Positions 1-8,848 of a stretch of DNA of 46,047 bases are shown here, piece by piece; position 1 is the stretch's first letter, and each line of letters opens with the position of its first letter. The position numbers and the translations under genes were made by a program. The DNA lies in the NCBI GenBank assembly GCA_001799695.1, contig MGTY01000049.1, forward strand, positions 1 through 46,047. The letters are read 5' to 3'. This DNA comes from Elusimicrobia bacterium GWA2_69_24 (GTDB taxonomy: Bacteria > Elusimicrobiota > Elusimicrobia > UBA1565). The notes under the pieces are model-generated. The model did not search any database and was not told the origin of the DNA. It was given only the letters and a program-made list of their open reading frames with translations.

Positions 1-1332
1 GGTGACGTCCACCTTGCGCCAGGCTCGCGTCTTGCCGCCTTCCACCGTGAAATAGATGCTGCGCCCGGCGGGCCGGACGCCCGCGATCTCGCGGTCCTCG
101 ATGGAGAGCTTGAGGGTCCCATTCTCGCGCGTGAGGGAGCCGTAGTTCGTCTTGAGCCGCCAGCCCGGGAAGTGGATGAAGCAGTTGTTGCTGAACTTGG
201 CCTCTTCGGACTGCAGCATGAAGCCGGCCTGGGAGGCGTCCACCTCGGGGCCGAGCAGGGCCACGGCCTGGTTCGCGTCCGGGGCGAGATCGAGCTTGAG
301 GAGCTCCCGGCCGGCCACGGCGTAGACCTGGTTGGCGCCGCCGACGAGGAAGCGCTGGATGGGGCCCGAAGGCACGGCGTAGGCCTTGGTCTTCCCGGTC
401 GCGGGGTCGTGCTTGACCAGGCGCCCGGCGCCGTCGAGCCAGAAGAACATGTGCTCGGCGGAGACCAGGCTGCCGGCCGCGGCGGAGCCTGCGAGCTCGA
501 AGCCCTTGGCCACGAGACCGTTCTTGGCCGCGGCCGCCGCGTCCACGGGCTGTAGCCGCACGGCGAGTTCTTCCACCGTCAGCGCCTGGGCGGTCTTGCC
601 CTCGCCTTCCTTGCCCAGGGTGACGGAGGAGCCCACTTCATAAGAGAGGCCGGCGCTCTTCGCGGCCGGCTCCATGCGCCGCCAGCTCGGGGGCAGGTCC
701 AATACCGGGAGCGGCAGTTCCGGCGATTTCCCGAGATAGGGTTCCGGAGCCGCGGGCTGGACCTTGGCGCCGGAGAGCCGGCTGCGCAGGGAGGATATCC
801 CGCCCAGGACTGCGTCCTTGAAGGAGACGGCCGAGACCTTGCTTCCGTCGAAGGCCCCGTCGAGCCTCGCCGCGTTGAGCGCCGGGTCCTGGCCGCGGTT
901 CTGCTCCGGAGTGACGCCCTGGACCGTCTTCTGCAGGGTCTGGAGGGCCGGGGCGGCCGGCCGGGTCTGGGCCTCGGGGTCGACGGCCGCGGCGGAGACC
1001 GCCTTGACGGCCGGAGCGGTCTTCAGCGCTCCGATGACGGACGCGGACGGAGCGACGGAGGCGGCGCCGAGCGTCGCCTCCTGACGGATGGAAGACAACG
1101 GCACCGACGGCAGGCCGAGCGGCTGGGACGGGTTCCCCTGCAGCAGCGGCGCGGGTCCCAGCCCGTTCCACGACGTCCCGGGCGCCTCGTTGGACAAGAC
1201 CACCGGGGCCGCGAAAGAGCCCCGGCCGGCGGAGGTCTGGGAGACGGTGTTGGCCAGCGCCCCCAACGGCGAGCCGGCTCCCAGGCTCATCGCCAGGGAG
1301 ACCGCCAGGGAGCGCTTCGCCGCTTCGTTCAT
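1..1332 (-). CDS. Exported beta-propeller-like protein, paralogue of the next gene (3' end outside window)
   Basis: The reading frame is open from ATG at 1332 to the left edge, giving 444 visible residues without a stop. A signal peptide is visible (MNEAAKRSLAVSLAMSLGAG, cut probably after GALA near residue 27), then an Ala/Pro/Ser-rich stretch to about residue 140 with the motif GAFDGSK. A region of short beta-strand-like blocks follows (e.g. FFWLDGAGRLVKHDPATGK), as in a beta-propeller. The order matches the upstream gene: both carry a PELPL motif before the strand-rich part, so the two look like tandem paralogues. The gap to the upstream stop is 7 nt and contains AGGAA, indicating one operon. 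If the architecture is conserved, an AAA+ domain would lie beyond the window edge; this is inference. The biochemical role is unknown. Confidence 0.75.
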   Translation of the reverse strand, partial: MNEAAKRSLAVSLAMSLGAGSPLGALANTVSQTSAGRGSFAAPVVLSNEAPGTSWNGLGPAPLLQGNPSQPLGLPSVPLSSIRQEATLGAASVAPSASVIGALKTAPAVKAVSAAAVDPEAQTRPAAPALQTLQKTVQGVTPEQNRGQDPALNAARLDGAFDGSKVSAVSFKDAVLGGISSLRSRLSGAKVQPAAPEPYLGKSPELPLPVLDLPPSWRRMEPAAKSAGLSYEVGSSVTLGKEGEGKTAQALTVEELAVRLQPVDAAAAAKNGLVAKGFELAGSAAAGSLVSAEHMFFWLDGAGRLVKHDPATGKTKAYAVPSGPIQRFLVGGANQVYAVAGRELLKLDLAPDANQAVALLGPEVDASQAGFMLQSEEAKFSNNCFIHFPGWRLKTNYGSLTRENGTLKLSIEDREIAGVRPAGRSIYFTVEGGKTRAWRKVDVT

Positions 1333-1339
1333 GGGTTCC

Positions 1340-4093
1340 TTAGAACGGGAAGTCTTCCTGAGTCGCGGCGGGCTTCGTCGGCTGCGGCGCCGGGGCGGTC
1401 TTCTGCCCGGTACCGGCCAGGTCATACGCCTCCAGCACGCGTTCGATGGCCTCGGCGATGGCCGGGTCCTCGACGATGGAGGAGGGGTTGTAGGTCTTGG
1501 TGAAGATGTCGACCACGCTGTCCTTGGGGAAATGCTGGACGTGCTCGACGATGTGGAGCAGGGTCCGGGGCGCGATGGGGAGCGGCAGGGTCTCGGGGTA
1601 GGCCTTGCGGAGTTCATTGGCGATGGCCACCAGCTTCTCCACGAGCTTTCCGTCCACCTTGCCGTAGAAGATCTTCAGCAGGGCCGCTTCCTCTTCGGGC
1701 GGCAGGTACTTCACGTCGAGCGTCATGCCGAAGCGGCTGGAGAGCTCGCCGGAGGGAGGCTCGCCCTTGTAGGGGGGCTTCACCGGGTTCATGGTGCCGA
1801 TGACCCAGCTCTTGGACTTGTCGTACTTGATGACCCGGCCGTCCGGGAGGCGGTACTCGCCGTTCTGGAGGATGTTGTTGAGGATGGCCACGCCCTCCAG
1901 GGGCTTGTGCATCTCGTCGAGGAGCAGGATGCCGCCTTCCTGCATCCAGCGCAGGACGGTGGAGGCGGTGAGGCCGGTGCGGCCCTTGCCCTCCTCGCCG
2001 AAGGTCTCGCGCGCGATGAGGTCCTTGTTGCGCGTGTATTCGTTCATCGACACCATCCAGAGGTCGTTGCCGGTGAGCTTGGCGATCATCTCGGCGATGT
2101 AGGTCTTGCCGCCGCCGGTCTCGCCGATATAGAGGACGTGCTGGCGGAGGGTGAAGGCCTTGAGGGTGTCGTAGATGACCTTCTTGTTGGTCGGGAGGTT
2201 GACGGCGCGCCAGTCTTTTTCGCTGATGCCCATGGCCTCGGCCTGGGCCGGGACGCTGCGCAGGCCGACCGCGCGCAGGAAGGCGCCGGCCATGCGGGCG
2301 AACAGTCCCTGGGGCTTGGGGGTCTTCCGCGCGATGGGGAACTGGAACTCGCCGATGCGCAGGAAGCCGTCCGCGATCGTCATGGGGTTGGCCTGGGACC
2401 AGAGGCGCACCTGGGAGGCGGGCGTGTCGAGGAAGGAGCGGGCCTCGGCCACGTCCAACTGGTAGACGCGGTCGCCCGCGGTCACCACCGCCTTCTGCAC
2501 CTGTAAGCCCTTGGAGTCCAGCGCGACCTGGAGGCGGATGGCGCCGGTTCCGGCCGCTTCCTTGAGGCCGGGGATGTCGAAGACGCGGTAGCGCCGCTGC
2601 ATCGTGTCCCACTCGATGAGGCCTTCCTGGGACGCGACCAGGTAGATGCCGCGGTCGGGGGTCTCGGCCACGGCCTTGACCGTGAACGGGAGCTCGCCGA
2701 TGTCCGCGACGTCGGTCTCCGTGCCCTGCCAGGCCTTGCGCCAGACGCGGGTGCCGTTTTCGGTCTTCTGCAGGTAGAACTTGTCGCCGGCCGGGGTGAG
2801 GGGGACGCCGAGGCCGAATTCATTGTAGACCGCTTCCTCGCTCACCGGGAAGCGCAGGAGCTGGGAGCCGATCCAGAACACGCGGGAGCCCTTGGAGCGG
2901 AGCAGTATCCCGTTGGTCGGCTTGCCGTCCTTGCCGGGGAGGGTGACGGGCTGGAGGTCCGCGACCTCCGAGACCGGGAGCTTGTCCTTGTTGACCTTGG
3001 TGGCCTTTTTGGTGGAGAGGTCCCAGCGCTGGAGCATGCCGTTGTTGACCACGTACAGGAACTCGCCGTCATCGGACGCGGCGAAAGCGTCGACCTTCCC
3101 TTCCGCGGGGGTGATGCGGAAGGTCTTGCCGGCCTTGGCGTCGTGATAGTAGAAATCGCCTTCCTGGTCGGTCCAGACGATGCCCTTCTCCACCTGGGCG
3201 GACTGCCGGACGCCCGATTTCATCTGCCATTGCGAGCGCCGCACCTTGTCCTGGCCGGTCTCGGCGGCTTGCAGGGTCCAGACCTGCCCGTCCGCCTCGG
3301 CGAAGGACAGCTCGCTCATGAAGGTGAACTCCGCGCCGTCGGCGGAGAGGATCTGGGGCTCGCCCATCTGATAGCGCGCGGCGACGTCCTTGGACTGGGC
3401 GCCGGCGGCCTTCTTCCACATGGGGGAGACTTGAGTGAGAGGAAGCTCGGGAGCCTGGGCCAGGTAGGTGCCCTTGGCCGGGTCGGAGTGGTCGAGCCCG
3501 CTGCGCGGGGCGGAGTAGGCGCCGGCCACCGGGGATTCCGCCGAGGGCGCGACGCCCTTGCCGCCGTCGAAGAGGCGCGAGAAGACGCTCCGGTTGGCGG
3601 CGGGGGACTTGCCCTCCTCGCGGATTATGGAGACGCCGGCGGCCTGGAGACTGCCGAGGGCGGCCCTCTCCGGCGAGAGGAAGACGGCTTTCGCCTTCGA
3701 GGACGGCGCCCCCATGGGCGCCGCGACCGCGGCGCGCGGGCCGGCGGAGATGGCCTTGGGCCCGAGCCGGGAGGCGGTGACAGAGGCCGCGGCCTGAGGG
3801 AGGGAGGAGGTCTGGGCCGCGGGCTGGAGGCCGGCGGGCGCCGAGAGGTTCACGGAGGGGAGGACCGTGCCGGCCGTGAGCGGCGCCAGCTGGAAAGCCC
3901 CGGACCGCGCGCCGATCCCGGAGTTCAGGGAGCCGGCGGCGGCGCCCATGAGGTTCCCGACCGAGACTCCCGGTTGTACGGCCTGGACGCCGGATACGGT
4001 GATCCCTTCCGCCGAGATGGGGGCCGGCAGGAGCAGGCCCAAAGACAATATGGAAGCGGCGAGCGGGGCGAGGGAGCGGGTGTCGTTCTTCAT
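1340..4093 (-). CDS. Exported beta-propeller-like protein with C-terminal AAA+ (MoxR/AAA_5-type) ATPase
   Basis: 917 aa from ATG at 4093, chosen because a signal peptide (MKNDTRSLAPLAASILSLGL, cut near PISA-EG) begins there; an in-frame ATG 15 codons upstream would put a non-hydrophobic extension before it. An Ala/Pro-rich region with SRLFDGG runs to about residue 220, followed by a repeated strand-rich region (about 230-560) resembling a beta-propeller. The C-terminus is a clear AAA+ module: Walker A GETGGGKT (about 657-664), Walker B GGILLLDEMH (about 720-729), a TMNP sensor-like motif and an SSRF arginine-finger candidate (about 785). AAA_5/MoxR ATPases are normally cytosolic remodelling chaperones, so a signal peptide on one is odd; either it is a membrane anchor with the ATPase inside, or the prediction of export is wrong. 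It is followed by its truncated paralogue in the same operon. Confidence 0.85.
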   Translation of the reverse strand: MKNDTRSLAPLAASILSLGLLLPAPISAEGITVSGVQAVQPGVSVGNLMGAAAGSLNSGIGARSGAFQLAPLTAGTVLPSVNLSAPAGLQPAAQTSSLPQAAASVTASRLGPKAISAGPRAAVAAPMGAPSSKAKAVFLSPERAALGSLQAAGVSIIREEGKSPAANRSVFSRLFDGGKGVAPSAESPVAGAYSAPRSGLDHSDPAKGTYLAQAPELPLTQVSPMWKKAAGAQSKDVAARYQMGEPQILSADGAEFTFMSELSFAEADGQVWTLQAAETGQDKVRRSQWQMKSGVRQSAQVEKGIVWTDQEGDFYYHDAKAGKTFRITPAEGKVDAFAASDDGEFLYVVNNGMLQRWDLSTKKATKVNKDKLPVSEVADLQPVTLPGKDGKPTNGILLRSKGSRVFWIGSQLLRFPVSEEAVYNEFGLGVPLTPAGDKFYLQKTENGTRVWRKAWQGTETDVADIGELPFTVKAVAETPDRGIYLVASQEGLIEWDTMQRRYRVFDIPGLKEAAGTGAIRLQVALDSKGLQVQKAVVTAGDRVYQLDVAEARSFLDTPASQVRLWSQANPMTIADGFLRIGEFQFPIARKTPKPQGLFARMAGAFLRAVGLRSVPAQAEAMGISEKDWRAVNLPTNKKVIYDTLKAFTLRQHVLYIGETGGGKTYIAEMIAKLTGNDLWMVSMNEYTRNKDLIARETFGEEGKGRTGLTASTVLRWMQEGGILLLDEMHKPLEGVAILNNILQNGEYRLPDGRVIKYDKSKSWVIGTMNPVKPPYKGEPPSGELSSRFGMTLDVKYLPPEEEAALLKIFYGKVDGKLVEKLVAIANELRKAYPETLPLPIAPRTLLHIVEHVQHFPKDSVVDIFTKTYNPSSIVEDPAIAEAIERVLEAYDLAGTGQKTAPAPQPTKPAATQEDFPF

Positions 4094-4100
4094 AAAGGGA

Positions 4101-4118
4101 ATGGTAACAGGATTACCA
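4101..4118 (-). promoter_or_regulatory. Inverted repeat and possible -10 in front of the AAA+ gene
   Basis: TGGTAA-N5-TTACCA is a perfect 6-bp inverted repeat. On the minus strand its end forms TACCAT, a 4/6 match to TATAAT, 7 nt before the ATG at 4093. That spacing would give a leaderless mRNA, as at several other genes here. No good -35 was seen, so this is tentative. Confidence 0.35.
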
Positions 4119-4204
4119 AGAGAGGGGGATGCGTCCATGGGCCTAAAGACGCGATGTCATTGGACCCAAACCCGGGTGGTCCCAATAGTCGCCGCCGCAC
4201 AATG

Positions 4205-4210
4205 TATAAT
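4205..4210 (+). promoter_or_regulatory. -10 box TATAAT for the DUF1646 gene
   Basis: A perfect TATAAT lies 12 nt before the ATG at 4223, predicting a leader of about five nucleotides. There is no Shine-Dalgarno sequence and no convincing -35. Confidence 0.55.
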
Positions 4211-4222
4211 TAGCTTCCTTAC

Positions 4223-5272
4223 ATGGGCGATTATCTCTGGCTGGCGGGTCTGGCGGTCATCATGGGGATGGTACTGCTCCTCCCCTTCTCCGTGCGCAAG
4301 GTGGAGGAGGAGCTGGAGATCTTCCTGTTGGTAATGGGCTCCCTGGCCGTGACGGTCAGCCGGCTCTGGGACCTCCATCTGATCCACGAGGCGCTCTACG
4401 AGCCCATCAAGATTTCGGTCGCGGTCCTCGTCTTCGGCCTGGTGTTCCGGCAGCTCGGCAACAGCATCCGGCACTCGGTCTCCCGCGTCGCCCACCGCAT
4501 GGGCATGCGGACCTTCCTCTTCGTTTTCGTGGTCGGCCTGGGATTTTTGTCCAGCATCATCACGGCCATCATCGCGGCCCTGGTCCTGGTGGAGGTCATC
4601 AGCGGCTTGAAGCTCTCCAAGGACAGGGAGCGCGCCGTGGCGGTGCTGGCCTGCTATTCCATCGGATTGGGCGCCGTGCTCACCCCGGTCGGCGAGCCTC
4701 TTTCCACCATCGTCAACGCGAAGCTCGCGGGGCCGCCGCACAACGCGGACTTCTTCTTCCTGGCCCGGGAATTCTTCTTCTGGGTAACACCGGGCATCCT
4801 CGCCTCCGGCCTGCTCGCCACCCGCTACGCGGGGCGGGATGTCGCCGCCGGGAGCTCCCTCGTCGCCTCGGAGCGGGAGAGCTACCGCACCATCTTCCTG
4901 CGCACCGGCAAGGTCTACGCCTTCGTGGCCGCTCTGGTCCTGCTCGGCCGCGGCTTCATGCCCGTGGTGGACCGCTACATCATCGGGCTGCCCAACGCGG
5001 TGCTTTACTGGGTCAACATGGTCTCGGCGGTACTCGACAACGCGACCCTCGCGGCCGCGGAGGTCAGCCCGCGCATGAGCGAGGCCAGCCTGCGTTGTGT
5101 GCTCCTGGGCCTGCTCATCTCGGGAGGGATGCTCATCCCGGGCAACATCCCCAACATCATCAGCGCCAAGCAGCTGGGGATCGGCAGCCGGGACTGGGCC
5201 AAGGTCGGGGTGCCCGTGGGCTTGGGTCTGATGGCGGCGTACGCCGTCGTCCTCATGTTCGTTTCGCCGTGA
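4223..5272 (+). CDS. DUF1646-family putative cation transporter
   Basis: 349 aa, about 9-10 hydrophobic helices over the whole length. The conserved-looking segment LGAVLTPVGEPLSTIVNAKL and the late GNIPNIISAKQLGI segment match what I recall of the DUF1646 family, which belongs to the ion-transporter (ArsB/NhaD-like) superfamily and is predicted to move cations across the inner membrane; the substrate is not known. The ATG at 4223 is close behind a TATAAT box. The stop overlaps the GTG start of the next gene by the GTGA arrangement, so the two are probably translationally coupled. Family assignment is from recall; the multi-pass membrane character is directly visible. Confidence 0.75.
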   Translation: MGDYLWLAGLAVIMGMVLLLPFSVRKVEEELEIFLLVMGSLAVTVSRLWDLHLIHEALYEPIKISVAVLVFGLVFRQLGNSIRHSVSRVAHRMGMRTFLFVFVVGLGFLSSIITAIIAALVLVEVISGLKLSKDRERAVAVLACYSIGLGAVLTPVGEPLSTIVNAKLAGPPHNADFFFLAREFFFWVTPGILASGLLATRYAGRDVAAGSSLVASERESYRTIFLRTGKVYAFVAALVLLGRGFMPVVDRYIIGLPNAVLYWVNMVSAVLDNATLAAAEVSPRMSEASLRCVLLGLLISGGMLIPGNIPNIISAKQLGIGSRDWAKVGVPVGLGLMAAYAVVLMFVSP

Positions 5273-7902
5273 GCCCCGAGGCGCGCGGGTCCCTGCTCCG
5301 GTTCCTGCGCGCCGCCGCGGTCGCCGCCGCCGTCGTCCTGCTCGCCAAATCCCTGGTCCTGGACCTGCCGTCCGCCCCATTGCCGGGACATGCCGGCGAC
5401 CGGTACCAGGTGTACGCGGATCCCGGCGAGGCGGTGCTGCACGGGCTCGGCAACGAGGTGAGCGGGACCGACGTCTCGGCCCGGATGCCCCTTTCCAGCG
5501 TGGGCGCCGCGCTCTTGGCCGAGCATCTCCCTGGCCCGGGCGCTTTGTGGCGGATGCTGACCACCCTCTTGGCCGCGGCCGGCGTGCTCGCCCTGGCGAC
5601 GCTCGCGCTTTCCCCGGGGCACGCCCTCCTGGCGCTGATACTGTTCCTGCTGGCCGGCAGCGGGGCCTGGGATTACCCGCAGGCTCCCTACGCCTTGCTG
5701 CTCCTCACCGTCGCCGGCGCTCTGGCCTGGCGGGCCCGGGAGCCGACGCTTGCGCGGAGTCTGATGCTCGGAGCCTGCATCGGCGGCACTTTGCTCTTCC
5801 GCTCCCCGTTGGCCCTCTTCCCGCCGGTGCTGGTTTTGGTGGAACTCGTCGCGCGGCGGGGGGGGACCCGGGAGGACAGGCTCTCCTGGACTGCTCTGCT
5901 CTGCGTACCCTATCTCTGCCTCGTCCCGGTCTGGGTGATGAACTGGTCCGCGCACGGGCAATGGATCCCGTTCGAGTTCGGCCCCATGGACGTCAACGTG
6001 GTCACCGGTGCGGCGGGGCTCGTGCCCACGGTGACCGGGGATTGGGGCGCGGTGATCCCCGGAGCCCCCGACATCTCCCGCAGCGGGGCGGCGCTGGCCT
6101 GGGCTTTCGGCGAGGTCCTGCGCCATCCCCTGCGGTACGCAGCATCCGTGGCCGCTCGAGTCGTCTATGCCGCCTCCCTGCATCCGCTCCTGGTCATGCT
6201 CGCGTTCACGGGAGCGTGGCTGCACCGCCGCAGACCTGAGATCCGGCAGGTCGGACTGCTCGCCGTCTATTTCATCGCCATCCATTGCCTTATGTCCGTG
6301 CGCCGGGACTATTTCATCCCGCTATGGCCGCTGCTCGCGGTGCTGGCCGTCCCGGTCCCCTGCGGCGAGCGGGATGGGAGGGCGGACCGGGTCGCGGCGC
6401 GTTGGACCCGAGCAGCGAGCCTGGCGACCGCCGCGGCGGCCTTGTGCTGCATGGCTCTGGTGAGCGCATTCCCGGTCCGCGCCGCGCGCTCCGCGAAGGA
6501 TCCCTTGGGAGCCCTTTCCTCTTCGGGAGACGCCTGGCTGCTGCAGCGGCGCGCCCGTCTTCTCGCGCGGCAGGGACGCGCTCGGGAGGCCTTGCGCGAC
6601 TATGCCGCGGCCCTGCGCCTGCGTCCCACGGACCCGGATATCCGCCTGGAGCACGGGTGGATACTCCTTACCCTCGGCAAGGCGGGCGCCTGGCGGAACT
6701 ACCGTCCGGTATGGGACGAAGGGGATCTGAGCGTGGACAGCCATGCCCTGTTGTCCGCCCGTATCCACCTGGTCCGGTCGCTGGGCTGGAGCCGGCTCGG
6801 GCTGGGGGAGAGAGCGGCGGAAGAGCTCGGGCTGGCCCTGGAGGCCTGGCGGGACCAGGCCGCCGTGGACCGGGTGCGGACACCCAGGGAAGCTGCGATG
6901 CTGGATGGGATGCGTTCTGCCGCGGCCGAGTCGTTCGTCCGTGCCGCGGTGGAGGGACTGGGAGTGCCGCTGGCGGCCCCAGACCGGCGGGCCCTCGTCG
7001 CTGGACTCCTGTCTTTCACGCCGGAGGGCGGGACCAACCGCATCCTGCTGGCCTCGGCCGCGCTCAAGGCGCAGGATGCCGGGCTGGCATTGAAGGCGTT
7101 GGGGACTTCCGATGTCCGGGACCTGGGTCCGCGGGCCGCCGGGGAGTTGGCCGCGCTATGTGCGCGCGCCGGGGACCGCGCCGGAGCGCTGCGCATACTG
7201 CGCCGCTTGGAGGAAGGGACTCCCGCGGATCCGGACGGATTGCTCGGTCTGGCCGCGACCGCCCAGGCGGCGGGCGATTGCCTCCTGGCCGGACGCTTCC
7301 TGGCCCGGGCGGAGGCGGGAGGGGACATGTCGCGGATCGCCGCCATCTTCGAAGCTTGCGGGGCTCCGGACCGGGCCCAGGAGGTCTTCGCCCGGCAGTT
7401 GGACCGTTCGCCCGAACCGGGGCTGTGGATCGCGCGGGCCGCGCTGTCGCGCCGCTCCGGGCGTAGGGACGAAGCCCGAAGCTTTCTGGAACAGGCGAGG
7501 GCTCTGGATCCCGGGGAGAAGACCGCGCGCGCCGCGGCCGCCGCCTATCTTTCTTGGGGGGACTATGAGCGGGCGCTGGGGGTCTTGGAGCCTCTGGCGC
7601 GGGGAGAGGCCCCGTCGGCGGAGCTCCTGAGGGATATCGGGGTCTGCGAGAGTCTCGCGGGCCGGAAAGATGCGGCGCGCCGCGACCTTGAGGCGGCGCT
7701 CCTCAAGGCGCCGGGGCTGCTCTCCGCGGCGCTCAGCCTGGCCGCGCTCCATGTCTCGGCCGGTCGTCCCCGCGAGGCTTTGGAGGTCTACGAGCGCGTC
7801 CTGCGCTCGGAGCCCCGGCCGGACGAGGCGGTGCTCAGGGACACGGTGCTGGAGAGTCGGGCGGAACTGTTGGGTAAGACGCGGCGGATTCAGGGGCCGT
7901 AG
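5269..7902 (+). CDS. GT-C glycosyltransferase-like membrane protein with C-terminal TPR repeats
   Basis: 877 aa from GTG at 5269, chosen because GTGA overlaps the preceding stop and hydrophobic sequence starts at once (LLRFLRAAAVAAAVVLLAKS). Residues 1 to about 410 hold 8-10 membrane segments with a large loop containing short extracytoplasmic motifs (AGDRYQVYADPGEAVLHG), an arrangement like GT39/PMT-type GT-C transferases that use lipid-linked sugars. Residues about 415-870 are helical TPR-like repeats (REALRDYAAALRLRPTDPDI; AGRPREALEVYERVLRSEP). No catalytic residue could be assigned with confidence, so it may equally be a non-enzymatic membrane TPR scaffold. It converges with the minus-strand gene ending at 7890, with a 13-bp overlap of the ends. 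Confidence 0.7.
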   Translation: MSPEARGSLLRFLRAAAVAAAVVLLAKSLVLDLPSAPLPGHAGDRYQVYADPGEAVLHGLGNEVSGTDVSARMPLSSVGAALLAEHLPGPGALWRMLTTLLAAAGVLALATLALSPGHALLALILFLLAGSGAWDYPQAPYALLLLTVAGALAWRAREPTLARSLMLGACIGGTLLFRSPLALFPPVLVLVELVARRGGTREDRLSWTALLCVPYLCLVPVWVMNWSAHGQWIPFEFGPMDVNVVTGAAGLVPTVTGDWGAVIPGAPDISRSGAALAWAFGEVLRHPLRYAASVAARVVYAASLHPLLVMLAFTGAWLHRRRPEIRQVGLLAVYFIAIHCLMSVRRDYFIPLWPLLAVLAVPVPCGERDGRADRVAARWTRAASLATAAAALCCMALVSAFPVRAARSAKDPLGALSSSGDAWLLQRRARLLARQGRAREALRDYAAALRLRPTDPDIRLEHGWILLTLGKAGAWRNYRPVWDEGDLSVDSHALLSARIHLVRSLGWSRLGLGERAAEELGLALEAWRDQAAVDRVRTPREAAMLDGMRSAAAESFVRAAVEGLGVPLAAPDRRALVAGLLSFTPEGGTNRILLASAALKAQDAGLALKALGTSDVRDLGPRAAGELAALCARAGDRAGALRILRRLEEGTPADPDGLLGLAATAQAAGDCLLAGRFLARAEAGGDMSRIAAIFEACGAPDRAQEVFARQLDRSPEPGLWIARAALSRRSGRRDEARSFLEQARALDPGEKTARAAAAAYLSWGDYERALGVLEPLARGEAPSAELLRDIGVCESLAGRKDAARRDLEAALLKAPGLLSAALSLAALHVSAGRPREALEVYERVLRSEPRPDEAVLRDTVLESRAELLGKTRRIQGP

Positions 7903-8261
7903 AGCAAGCCGCCGGCGACGAGACCCGCGAGCGTGACGAAGGCGATCGCCGCGGCGATGCCCGACAGGGCGAGCGCTCCCAAGCGCAGCCCGGAGATCTG
8001 CACCGGAGGCTCTGCGGTGGCCATGCGCCAGGTGGAGACCGTCCCCCGTCCGGCGCACCAGCCCAGGAACGCTCCGGCCGAGCAGAAGAGCGCTGCCATC
8101 CCGACGGACGCGGCCGGGGAGTGCCCGAGCAGCGCCTGATGGGCCATCCCCAGACCGATGAAGAGCAGGAGCATGGCCGCGACCGCGAGCGGGATGAGCA
8201 GGAGCCCCTGCAGCCCGATGACGCACCAGCGCAAGACGGCCAGGGCCTTAGGGTCGGCCAC
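7890..8261 (-). CDS. Small three- or four-helix membrane protein, unknown function
   Basis: 123 aa, ATG at 8261. Hydrophobic segments lie at about residues 10-38, 50-68 and 93-121. No family is recognised. Its start lies inside the end of the transposase-like gene upstream (14-bp overlap in another frame), so it is probably translated from the same message. Its stop overlaps the end of the convergent plus-strand gene. Composition resembles the neighbours. The unbroken frame, start position and membrane pattern support a real gene, but there is no functional clue. Confidence 0.65.
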   Translation of the reverse strand: MADPKALAVLRWCVIGLQGLLLIPLAVAAMLLLFIGLGMAHQALLGHSPAASVGMAALFCSAGAFLGWCAGRGTVSTWRMATAEPPVQISGLRLGALALSGIAAAIAFVTLAGLVAGGLLYGP

Positions 8262-8823
8262 CGATGAGTTCTCTGAAGAAGAAGGAGACCCTCTCCCAGA
8301 AGGGCCGGTTCGCGGACTTGGAAGCGTCCGGGGATTTGGCCCGGGGTCGCTCCTTGCGGACCCGGTAGGTCTCGCCCTGGAGCTTGAACTTGTCCGTGTC
8401 CGCGATGAAGACCTTCTCCGCCAGCAGGCCCTTCTCCCGGGCCTTCTCCAGGATGATGGCGTTCATCTCGCCGAACCGGTCGGGGCCGAGGCGCTCCTTG
8501 AACGCGGCGAGGGTGTTCGCGTCCGGCGCCTTGGCGTTGGCCTCCAGGCCGATGAACCACTTGAACGCCAGGTGGAGGTTCGCCTGCTCCTCCACCTCGC
8601 GCGCGGGGAGCTCGAGCAGGGTCTGCAGGAGGAGCATCCGGAACAGGATGGCCGGCTCCCAGCCGGGCCGTCCGGTCTCCGAGTAAAGGCCTCTGCAGGC
8701 CTCATTGATGCGGTCGGCGTCGATCAGCTCCCGCATGCGACGCAGGAAATGCCCCTGGGGGACGACCTGGTCGTACAAGAAGTCTCCGAAGAACCCGGTC
8801 TGGTTGTCGGTTTTCCCTAGCAC
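8248..8823 (-). CDS. Truncated IS5/IS1182-type transposase N-terminal domain (DUF772-like), possibly domesticated
   Basis: 191 aa from GTG at 8823. Residues about 20-125 (FFGDFLYDQVVPQGHFLRRM ... PGWEPAILFRMLLLQ ... DANTLAAFKERLG) match the helical N-terminal domain of IS5/IS1182-like transposases. Then IADTDKFKLQGE sits where the first catalytic Asp of the DDE domain is expected, but the rest of that domain is missing: the protein ends after a short basic, aromatic tail. No terminal inverted repeats were found around it. A clean TATAAT box lies 6 nt before the GTG, so expression is likely. It may be a decaying insertion-sequence remnant or an exapted DNA-binding fragment. The membrane gene downstream starts inside it. 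Confidence 0.75.
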   Translation of the reverse strand: MLGKTDNQTGFFGDFLYDQVVPQGHFLRRMRELIDADRINEACRGLYSETGRPGWEPAILFRMLLLQTLLELPAREVEEQANLHLAFKWFIGLEANAKAPDANTLAAFKERLGPDRFGEMNAIILEKAREKGLLAEKVFIADTDKFKLQGETYRVRKERPRAKSPDASKSANRPFWERVSFFFRELIGGRP

Positions 8824-8829
8824 GGGAGC

Positions 8830-8835
8830 ATTATA
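8830..8835 (-). promoter_or_regulatory. -10 box TATAAT, 6 nt before GTG start at 8823
   Basis: The plus strand reads ATTATA. With the usual distance from -10 to the first transcribed base, transcription would begin at the GTG itself, a leaderless mRNA. Confidence 0.6.
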
Positions 8836-8848
8836 GCACTCGGACCGC

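Noticed and set aside
4157-5380. 407-codon minus-strand frame across the DUF1646 gene
   Set aside because: His/Asp/Gln-rich shadow of a membrane protein gene; it would also overlap the divergent promoter region.
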